Of a DNA stretch of 10,227 nt, positions 4,365 through 10,227 are shown in pieces. The stretch spans positions 1 to 10,227 of the forward strand of contig CAMWLD010000050.1 in assembly GCA_947175005.1 (NCBI GenBank). Direction: 5' to 3'. Position 1 is the first letter of the stretch; the number at the start of each line of letters is the position of its first letter. Source of the DNA: an uncultured Ruminococcus sp. Lineage in GTDB: Bacteria; Bacillota; Clostridia; Oscillospirales; Ruminococcaceae. A program made the position numbers and the translations under genes. The notes below the pieces were generated by a model that saw only the letters and a program-made list of their open reading frames with translations, had not been told where the DNA came from and made no database searches.

Positions 4365-6359
4365 ATGGGAAGTAAGATAAAATATATAGGCCTGTGCATT
4401 GCGAAAATACAGGAGTACACCCAGTCGGATTTCTTTCATGCGGTGGTGAAAAGAGCGGTTGAGCGGGGGTATAAGGTTCTTGTGTTCAATACGTTCAGCG
4501 ACCTGTATATGATGGATAATTACGACAAGGGCGAAATCAGGGTGTTTGATCTTATTCCGTATGATACTCTTGACGGGCTGATCGTTTTGAGCGAATCCAT
4601 AAAAAGCGACTCTGTCAGGGACGGGATCATTGAAAAGGCAAAGGAGAAGAATATTCCCATTGTCAGCGTAGAAAGGGAAATTCCGGGGTGCTATAACATT
4701 TCCTACGATTACCGCAGCGCCTTTGAGGAGATAGTGCGCCATGTGATAACCGAGCACGGCTGCAAGGTCATAAACGTGGTGGCGGGCTTTAAGGATAATC
4801 CCTTTTCCGATGAGCGAATAGAGTGCTGCCGCAGAGTTTTGGGTGAATACGGGCTGACCCTTTCCGATGAGCGCATTCTTTACGGCGATTTTTGGGCAGA
4901 CCCCACAGCAAGGGCGTTTGATGAATTTATGAAAACAGGGCTTCCGCTGCCCGACGCATTTATATGCTGCAATGACTCCATGGCAATTGAGATCTGCGCC
5001 AAGCTGAAGGATATCGGCAAGAGAGTTCCGGGAGATGTTATCGTTACGGGCTTTGACGGTATATTTGCGGAGCGCTATCATATTCCCCGCCTTACCACAG
5101 CTAAGCAGGACACCGAGCTTGCAGGGGAGGCAGCGGTGGACGTTATTGCGGATATTTCTGCGGATACTTCTGCGGATACTTCCGCACATTCACCCGACGG
5201 AAACAGCAGCGTCAGCAATATTACAGGGAAAAAGGTCATTGACCATAAGGTGGTCTATTCCCATTCCTGCGGCTGCAAGAAAATCGACTACAGAGAGGCC
5301 ACAGGGCAGATCACGCCTCTTTTCCAGATGGCGGATTACGACAACGGCTTTGATACCCATATGTATGATTTCAGCGCGGCAGCTGCCGAGTCAAGGACCA
5401 TGGAGGAGCTTGGCGAAACGGTAATGCGGTTTACATCTTCTTTCGGATATTATTATTTTGGACTTAGTCTTAATGAAGATTTTATGAATATAAGCGACAG
5501 TTATGAGGATATTATAGGCAAGTCGGAGGCTTCTGCCGAGGAACACACAAAAAAACGGCTTATCCTCTGCGAGTGCTATGACAACCGGCATTTCCCGCCT
5601 GTGTATGCGGATAAATTATCCATAAATGAAGAGATCATGGAAAAGTACAATGCTTTTCTGTTTTGGTCGGTGCATTTTCAGGACAAATATATCGGCTACG
5701 GGGCAATGGCAATGAGTACGGGCTGCGACGGCTTTACCCCCAACGACGACCTGCGGCATATAGTAAAATACACTCGGCATTTAAGCCAGGTGCTGCAAAT
5801 TTCCCACGGGCAGGCGGGGCTTGAAAAGGTCATTTCCCGGCTTGAGGACTTATATATCAGAGACCATGTTACTGGGCTTTACAACCGCAGGGGCTTTTAC
5901 ACGGATATCGGGAAAAGAATGGTAAAGGCACGGGACACGGAGGAATATCTGATAATCATTTCCATAGACATGGACGGCCTCAAATTCATCAACGATACCT
6001 ACGGACATGCCGAGGGAGATGTGGCTATAAAGGCAATATCCGCCGCCCTCATTTCCATATGGGGGGAAAATGAGGTCTGCTCCCGTTTCGGCGGCGATGA
6101 GTTCACCGTGGCAAGCTTTGCCAAGGAGAACCCCGATAAACAGGGGCAGGACATAATCGAAAAGGTAAAGCAGTCCCTGTCGCAGTTCAACAGCTGTTCG
6201 GGCAAGCCTTATCCCGTGAGCAGCAGTTTCGGTATGCATTATGAAAAGATCACCGGAGAAACGGTGCTGGATAACCTTATAAAAGCTGCCGACGACCTTA
6301 TGTACAAGGAAAAGATAGGGCATAAGGAGAGCAGATGCAGGAGGACTGCAAGAGAATAA
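4365..6359 (+). CDS. Diguanylate cyclase with LacI/GalR-type ligand-binding sensor and GAF-like region
   Basis: This 664-residue protein has no signal peptide and no membrane segment, so it should act in the cytoplasm. Residues 4-300 resemble the periplasmic-binding-protein-like domain of LacI/GalR regulators (IKYIGLCIAK; DGLIVLSE; IPIVSVERE; PDAFICCNDSMAIEI; GDVIVTGFDGI), but no DNA-binding helix-turn-helix precedes it. A SHSCGCKK motif closes the domain at about 299-306. Residues about 330-480 look like a GAF-type region. The C-terminal GGDEF domain starts at about 498 with RDHVTGLYNRRGFY, followed by the metal- and substrate-binding block IDMDGLKFINDTYGH (534-548) and the active-site loop RFGGDEF (574-580). 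All catalytic signatures are present, so it should make c-di-GMP from GTP. The inhibitory I-site RxxD that often precedes the loop is replaced by GENE. There is no EAL domain. The likely input is a sugar or other small molecule bound by the sensor (inference). Confidence 0.93.
   Translation: MGSKIKYIGLCIAKIQEYTQSDFFHAVVKRAVERGYKVLVFNTFSDLYMMDNYDKGEIRVFDLIPYDTLDGLIVLSESIKSDSVRDGIIEKAKEKNIPIVSVEREIPGCYNISYDYRSAFEEIVRHVITEHGCKVINVVAGFKDNPFSDERIECCRRVLGEYGLTLSDERILYGDFWADPTARAFDEFMKTGLPLPDAFICCNDSMAIEICAKLKDIGKRVPGDVIVTGFDGIFAERYHIPRLTTAKQDTELAGEAAVDVIADISADTSADTSAHSPDGNSSVSNITGKKVIDHKVVYSHSCGCKKIDYREATGQITPLFQMADYDNGFDTHMYDFSAAAAESRTMEELGETVMRFTSSFGYYYFGLSLNEDFMNISDSYEDIIGKSEASAEEHTKKRLILCECYDNRHFPPVYADKLSINEEIMEKYNAFLFWSVHFQDKYIGYGAMAMSTGCDGFTPNDDLRHIVKYTRHLSQVLQISHGQAGLEKVISRLEDLYIRDHVTGLYNRRGFYTDIGKRMVKARDTEEYLIIISIDMDGLKFINDTYGHAEGDVAIKAISAALISIWGENEVCSRFGGDEFTVASFAKENPDKQGQDIIEKVKQSLSQFNSCSGKPYPVSSSFGMHYEKITGETVLDNLIKAADDLMYKEKIGHKESRCRRTARE
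5148..5183 (+). repeat. Three 12-bp tandem repeats inside the GGDEF gene
   Basis: GCGGATATTTCT, GCGGATACTTCT and GCGGATACTTCC follow one another without a gap and encode ADIS-ADTS-ADTS. They lie at residues 262-273, in a surface-loop-like stretch (to about 283) near the end of the sensor domain. The unit is a multiple of three, so copy changes would keep the frame and alter loop length. Confidence 0.85.
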
Positions 6360-6366
6360 AAAATAC

Positions 6367-6400
6367 ACGCCCGCTGCACAAAGCTTGCAGCGGGCGTTTT
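6367..6400. terminator. Bidirectional intrinsic terminator between convergent genes
   Basis: ACGCCCGCTGCA (6367-6378) and TGCAGCGGGCGT (6386-6397) form a perfect 12-bp GC-rich stem with a 7-nt loop. On the plus strand TTTT follows directly; on the minus strand a run of T's follows a few bases past the stem (AAAAAAT at 6358-6364 on plus). It lies 8 bp after the GGDEF stop codon and 13 bp after the stop codon of the M56 protease gene, so it can end both transcripts. Confidence 0.92.
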
Positions 6401-6409
6401 CAGTGCTTT

Positions 6410-9400
6410 TTATATGATCCTTTCAAATTCGCTCAATACCCATTTGTCCTCGCTCTTTTCCGCTTTGTACCTGCAAACGCTGTAGTAATCGCAGCCGAAG
6501 GAAACATAGTAAACATAATAGCTGCCGTCCTCCGTTTCCTCTGCCATAACAGCGTCCGCTGCATATTCCCAAGCTTCGCCCATGTAGTCGCTGTTGAAGT
6601 GAACAACGTACTCCTTGTCGCCGTGCTGCCAAAATGGTATCATATCTTCAACCCCCGGGTGGCGTTCCTCCGCCTCTGCCGAAAGGGCGTAGAAAAGATC
6701 GCGGTCGGTAATGTCGCCCATGGGCATATTTACATAATCCTGCCAGTTGTCACCCCCAAAGACTATGTTATCAAAATTACTAAAGTCAGGTTCGGGAGGA
6801 GTTTCTCCCCAAGTGCTGTCAATATGACGCATAAACAGATAATTGTATTTTTCGTGTGTCACGTCCCTTGCGCCCCTCATCAGCTCTTCATTATAATATC
6901 CCGAAATGGTGCAGGCGTTCTTTATAAGGTGCGCCGACTCGTCAAAAAGGATTATATTTAAATTTTCCTCGCCATTGCGCTGCCGCTCAATGTTCACCAT
7001 ATAATGCTCGCCCTTGTTCACCATAGCTCCGCTTTCGCTGTAAAGCCGTGAATTGCTGTAAAGATCACCGGTGAAAAGCTCGTCGCCGCCCATATAGGCA
7101 GGGTAGTCGAATTCGCCCTTGTCAATGTGATAGCGGAAAAGCTCTCCCTCGTCGGTAATTCCGAAAAATGCAGTGTAATTATGCCAGCCGCCGTCGTGAT
7201 AGCCGCTCGGCACGGAAAATACAAGCAGTCTGTCGGAATTTTTGGAGTATTTAAAGTATCTCGACAGGTACATATCATTTACGGTAACGGAAGTGTCGCC
7301 TTTTACGTCCACGGCAGCGGTGTCAATGGGGCATTCCCCTGTAATGTTTCCCTCGCTGTCGAGAATGCGCAGGGCAAAATCACCCTGTAATTCATAATTC
7401 AGGTTCGGCAGACCGTTTGGATAATCCTCCCTTGTCATAACAAGCTGCACGGTTCGGGTGACTGTGCCGCTTCCGTCGGACAGGGGAACTTGTTTTTTAA
7501 AGGAATGGAGCACGTCACTGGGGTGGTATTGCTGCCGTGAGTAATATTCTTCACGGGTCTGGGCAAGGGTATATCCCTCGGCGGCAAAATCGGTGTCATC
7601 TTCTATTTTGCTCGGGGGAAAGCCTGTACCCCTCGGGTGAGCCCATTTCTCATCGGGATAAACGTTGTCGGGAAAATAGCAAAGCGGATTATCCCACAAA
7701 TAGTTTTTGCTTTTCATTATAAAGCCTGCATATTCCGGATGTTCGCTGTTTTTTATGGGGTCTATTATCCATACTTCTTCAACAGGCTCGTCAAACAGTT
7801 TTACATCATAAAGATCACAGGGATAGTTGCGCTTTAAATAATCCTCCCAAGAATCCGCAATAACTTCTTCATAGGGCTTGTCGGGCAGCAGCGTGAGATA
7901 GTCCTCGGCAAATTCGGGAAAATATCCTACTTCAAAAGGCTCGTCGGCATAGAATTTTTCGTCCTCGGGGGAATAATTTATGCGGACGGTTGCCATTGTC
8001 TTATTGCGGTACTTTATCCATAGATTGAAGAATGCGGAAAATTCCCCGAATTCCTCCGGGTTTATGGTTAGGCTGTCGGCGTAGACCTCGGCGGCGTGGT
8101 TTTCGTAAAATTCCTTGTAGTTGTCATAGGTGTGCAGATATGTTTCATAAGACCGGTTAGCCGCATTCACCTGATACTGCCGCTCGTTATGGGCGGGGGC
8201 GGGGCTTTCGGGAGTTACCGCAATGCCATTGTCGGCAATGATATTGTCATTATCTTGTTCGAGACTTTGTGATGTGGTAAAGGTGCAGCCGCAGGCAATA
8301 AGTGCAACAAGCACAGCAGCAGTTTTTGCGGCGATCACTTTTGCGGAGCGCTTACTTAAAGGCTTTGCCGCAATGAGCCGTAGCCGCTCTGCCAGCGCCC
8401 TGCCTCTGCCGCTCATTGAGGTGGCGGCAATGCCTATATTTCCGCCTTTTGAGGGGATCATTTCAAGCAGTGCCCTGCCGTATTCGGTGCGGTCGTTCTC
8501 GCCTATGAGCTCCATGGCTGCCTCGTCGCAGGCGCATTCGCAGTCGTTTTTGGAGATGATCGCCGCCGCCCATACCAAGGGGTTGAACCAGTAAACGCAC
8601 AGGAGTATCTGCCGCACTGCCGACCAGATATGATCTCCGTGGCAATAGTGGCTGTATTCATGGGCGATGATATATTTCAGGTGCTTTGGGGGCTGTTCGT
8701 TTATGTAAACGGCTTTGCCGAAAAGGCAGGGGGATTTGAGAAAATCCGCACGGTACACGGGCAGGGGAGAGGCGCAGTTCACTTCACGGCGGTATTTGCG
8801 GAGCTTTTTGCCGAATGCAATATTCACGCCCCCAAACCACAGCAGTCCTGCTGCGGCAACGGCAGCCCATATGCCTATGATAATCTTTGTATACGAGAGG
8901 TCGCTGTGAGTGTCCGAATTATCGGGGATATTTTCGTTCGGGGCAGTGGGTGTGTTTTCCGAAATGAGGGGGGTGTTTGCATAGTTAGGATTTTCCGCAA
9001 CTGCGGAAAAGTATGCTTCGGCAATTTCTTCATCTGTGGGAGTGCCGTAAGTATCGGAATTTTCCGTATCGAACCGTGAAATAGTAATGCCCAAGGTATT
9101 GGAGTTATCGTCAATGCCCGAATTATCGGGGATTTGGGGCATATTTGACAGGTCATTCCGAGAGGCAATCACGGGGACTGCATTGTCAGCATTTGCTTCG
9201 GGAGTATTGGCAGTATCCGGTAAAATGCCCGATATTGCTGCCGTTGCTGATGCTGCGGGATTTTCTTCGGGTGTAAACAGGTTCATAACGCTGATCGAGC
9301 TTTCGGTCAGCGGAAAGGGCAGCAGCAGACGAACAACAACAGCAAGCCAAAGTCCGTAGCGCAGGCGGCTGCTTATTCTTCCCTTTAATGCGGCACGGAG

Positions 9401-9451
9401 CAGCAGCAGGGCTATGATGAGCACGGAAGATGTGATGATCGTTTCAAGCAT
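6410..9451 (-). CDS. BlaR1-like M56 family membrane metalloprotease with a large non-PBP sensor domain
   Basis: This 1013-residue protein has a BlaR1/MecR1-type N-terminal half. Hydrophobic helices lie at about 4-22, 33-48, 189-213 and 372-390, with another hydrophobic stretch at 278-300. The zinc protease motif HEYSH is at 264-268, preceded by the family-typical block SPCLFGKAVYI, and ExxxD (E305, D309) supplies the third ligand region. Family members sense an outer signal and then cleave, or trigger loss of, the BlaI-type repressor. Two parts are unusual. A polar Asn/Pro/Thr/Asp-rich segment of about 130 residues (60-188) sits between helices two and three. The outer C-terminal part (about 391-1013) shows none of the SxN and KTG motifs of the penicillin-binding sensor, so beta-lactam sensing is not supported. 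The single SFKK at 650-653 is probably chance. AAGGAGG at 9465-9459 is 7 nt before the start codon and overlaps the end of the upstream repressor gene. The signal sensed is unknown. Confidence 0.9.
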   Translation of the reverse strand: MLETIITSSVLIIALLLLRAALKGRISSRLRYGLWLAVVVRLLLPFPLTESSISVMNLFTPEENPAASATAAISGILPDTANTPEANADNAVPVIASRNDLSNMPQIPDNSGIDDNSNTLGITISRFDTENSDTYGTPTDEEIAEAYFSAVAENPNYANTPLISENTPTAPNENIPDNSDTHSDLSYTKIIIGIWAAVAAAGLLWFGGVNIAFGKKLRKYRREVNCASPLPVYRADFLKSPCLFGKAVYINEQPPKHLKYIIAHEYSHYCHGDHIWSAVRQILLCVYWFNPLVWAAAIISKNDCECACDEAAMELIGENDRTEYGRALLEMIPSKGGNIGIAATSMSGRGRALAERLRLIAAKPLSKRSAKVIAAKTAAVLVALIACGCTFTTSQSLEQDNDNIIADNGIAVTPESPAPAHNERQYQVNAANRSYETYLHTYDNYKEFYENHAAEVYADSLTINPEEFGEFSAFFNLWIKYRNKTMATVRINYSPEDEKFYADEPFEVGYFPEFAEDYLTLLPDKPYEEVIADSWEDYLKRNYPCDLYDVKLFDEPVEEVWIIDPIKNSEHPEYAGFIMKSKNYLWDNPLCYFPDNVYPDEKWAHPRGTGFPPSKIEDDTDFAAEGYTLAQTREEYYSRQQYHPSDVLHSFKKQVPLSDGSGTVTRTVQLVMTREDYPNGLPNLNYELQGDFALRILDSEGNITGECPIDTAAVDVKGDTSVTVNDMYLSRYFKYSKNSDRLLVFSVPSGYHDGGWHNYTAFFGITDEGELFRYHIDKGEFDYPAYMGGDELFTGDLYSNSRLYSESGAMVNKGEHYMVNIERQRNGEENLNIILFDESAHLIKNACTISGYYNEELMRGARDVTHEKYNYLFMRHIDSTWGETPPEPDFSNFDNIVFGGDNWQDYVNMPMGDITDRDLFYALSAEAEERHPGVEDMIPFWQHGDKEYVVHFNSDYMGEAWEYAADAVMAEETEDGSYYVYYVSFGCDYYSVCRYKAEKSEDKWVLSEFERII

Positions 9452-9453
9452 TT

Positions 9454-9852
9454 CTATTCCTCCTTACGTGGTTTGCGGCGGGCTTTTTCGGCGTTTTCGA
9501 TAATTGCGGAAAGCTCGGTTATTTCCTCGGGGGACAGGTCGCCCTGCGAAGCAAGGGAGTTGAGCATAAGTCCGAGGCTCCCGTTATACATTCGCTTTAA
9601 AAATGACCGTGTTTCGGGCACTGCCGCTTCCTCACGGGTGAGGACGGAGGAATAGAGGCGTGCGTTTTTGCCCTGCTCGTAGCGGATTGCGTTTTTTTCC
9701 TCCATACGTCCCAGCAGGGTTATGACGGTGCTTTTGCTCCAGTCCGTTTCGGGCTTTAGGGCGGTGGTTATTTGGGTAACGGTCATTGGCTCGCTTTCCC
9801 AAAGCAGGGAAAGTATCTTCCATTCGGATTCGGATAATTTGCTTTTTTTCAT
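9454..9852 (-). CDS. BlaI/MecI/CopY-family winged-helix repressor
   Basis: This 132-residue protein matches the usual length and pattern of the family: LSESEWKILSLLWE at 6-19, a helix-turn-helix at about 24-50 (VTQITTALKPETDWSKSTVITLLGRM), a wing at about 55-68 (IRYEQGKNARLYSSV), and a C-terminal helical dimerisation part (80-132). Family members bind dyad operators of the TACA-TGTA type and are inactivated by a partner M56 protease or by metal. Here the partner is the next gene: the stop codon (9456-9454) is two bases before the start codon of the protease gene, showing one operon and probable translational coupling. AAGGAG at 9866-9861 lies 8 nt before the ATG. No metal-binding CxC motif as in CopY is present, so the BlaI type fits better. 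No clear operator was found in front of this gene. Confidence 0.93.
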   Translation of the reverse strand: MKKSKLSESEWKILSLLWESEPMTVTQITTALKPETDWSKSTVITLLGRMEEKNAIRYEQGKNARLYSSVLTREEAAVPETRSFLKRMYNGSLGLMLNSLASQGDLSPEEITELSAIIENAEKARRKPRKEE

Positions 9853-9866
9853 GGGTGCTTCTCCTT

Positions 9867-10227
9867 TTTAATTTTATTTTTTTTGCGGTTAGATTTCACG
9901 TACAAACGCTGCGGGGCTTTTCCCCCCTCATACGCCGGGGGAGTGGCTTTTTTTCCTCAAACGCCGAGAAATGGATTTGCTCCCACTCAAACGCCGGGGA
10001 GTGGCTTTGTCCCCTACTATGCCATGAAACCGGATTTGTTCCACTGCCACGCCGGGGCGGCTTTGTGTTGATATAAATGAATTTTGAAATGCGCTCATTT
10101 GTTTTAAGATGTGACTTGCCTGCTACTATGAAATGTGACTTTGTTTATGGAATGCTTGACTTTGCAAACGAAAGTAAGTTGCCGACCAAAGGGACAACCT
10201 CCCAGGGGGGAGAGGGGGCGCTCTGGG
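9867..10227. other. Intergenic stretch upstream of the repressor operon, no gene seen
   Basis: Apart from the tandem repeat, this stretch holds no supportable coding region. Open frames across it only read through the repeat. The operon's promoter must lie here or beyond, but no convincing -35/-10 pair was found on the minus strand: TTGTAC is 23 bp from TAAAAT, and the latter would sit almost on the ribosome binding site. The last 45 bases (from about 10180) are purine-rich and GC-rich, with short inverted pieces such as CTCCC/GGGAG, and may be the edge of another repeat that continues outside the window. Confidence 0.5.
9899..10066. repeat. Degenerate tandem repeat, unit about 29-30 bp, about six copies
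   Basis: A core resembling ACGCCGGGGAGTGGCTTTG recurs with starts near 9906, 9932, 9961, 9991, 10019 and 10049, giving steps of 26, 29, 30, 28 and 30 bp. Two versions seem to alternate: one with GGGGAGTGGCTTT (9932, 9991, and shortened at 10049), one with GAAATGGATTTG or GAAACCGGATTTG (9961, 10019). Weaker relatives continue to about 10170 (CTACTATG at 10014-10021 and 10123-10130). There are no unique spacers, so this is not a CRISPR array. It lies directly upstream of the repressor operon. Confidence 0.7.

Noticed and set aside
6335..6961. 208-codon plus-strand frame across the terminator and the end of the M56 protease gene
   Set aside because: It reads through a strong terminator and is antisense to a well-supported coding region.
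7498..7507. SFKK in the M56 outer domain as a PBP-type SxxK active site
   Set aside because: No SxN or KTG motif follows in the right order, and the surrounding sequence does not resemble the transpeptidase or class D beta-lactamase fold.
9899..10066. CRISPR array
   Set aside because: The units abut with no unique spacers of constant length, the repeats are imperfect, and no cas gene is present.
9786..10076. Plus-strand frames across the tandem repeat, with repeated peptide words
   Set aside because: The peptide repetition simply follows from the DNA repeat; there is no ribosome binding site, and the frames run antisense into the repressor gene.

Overview
The window looks like chromosomal DNA from a low-to-mid GC Gram-positive gut or rumen anaerobe of the Clostridia, most likely Ruminococcus or a close relative (Oscillospiraceae). 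This is inferred from strong AAGGAG-type ribosome binding sites, AT-rich intergenic DNA with TTGACA/TATAAT-like promoters, a BlaI/BlaR1-type regulatory pair, a LacI-like/GGDEF sensor protein and a secreted carbohydrate-binding-like surface protein. No database comparison was possible, so the genus is a guess.

Layout from left to right. (1) 1-110, minus strand: the first 36 codons of a short-leader membrane or secreted protein cut by the window edge. (2) 128-771: a long AT-rich gap with a likely plus-strand promoter near 505-533 and a roughly 230-nt transcribed leader that can form several competing helices. (3) 772-2841, plus: a diverged elongation factor G paralogue with no histidine at the usual catalytic position. 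(4) 2842-3330: a gap holding 3' hairpins, a near-consensus promoter (3100-3128) and a leader with a perfect 18-bp palindrome. (5) 3331-4074, plus: a signal-peptide protein with one beta-rich, CBM-like domain and a C-terminal membrane anchor. (6) 4075-4364: an intrinsic terminator and a run of 7-bp tandem repeats directly upstream of the next gene. (7) 4365-6359, plus: a cytoplasmic diguanylate cyclase with an N-terminal periplasmic-binding-protein-like sensor and a GAF-like middle region. (8) A strong terminator at 6367-6400, shared by the two converging transcripts. (9) 9852-6410, minus: a two-gene operon of a BlaI/MecI/CopY-family repressor and a BlaR1-like M56 membrane metalloprotease whose large outer domain shows no penicillin-binding motifs. 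(10) 9853-10227: an intergenic stretch with a degenerate tandem repeat of about 29-30 bp.

How the genes may work together: the BlaI/BlaR1-like pair is a self-contained envelope-sensing module. By family precedent an outside signal activates the protease, which relieves repression by the BlaI-like protein. The only clear match to the TACANNTGTA operator type used by this repressor family lies in the leader of the surface-protein gene (3230-3239), which suggests, without proving, a local regulatory link. The EF-G paralogue and the GGDEF protein appear to be separate single-gene units. No rRNA, tRNA, CRISPR array, transposase or prophage gene was seen.
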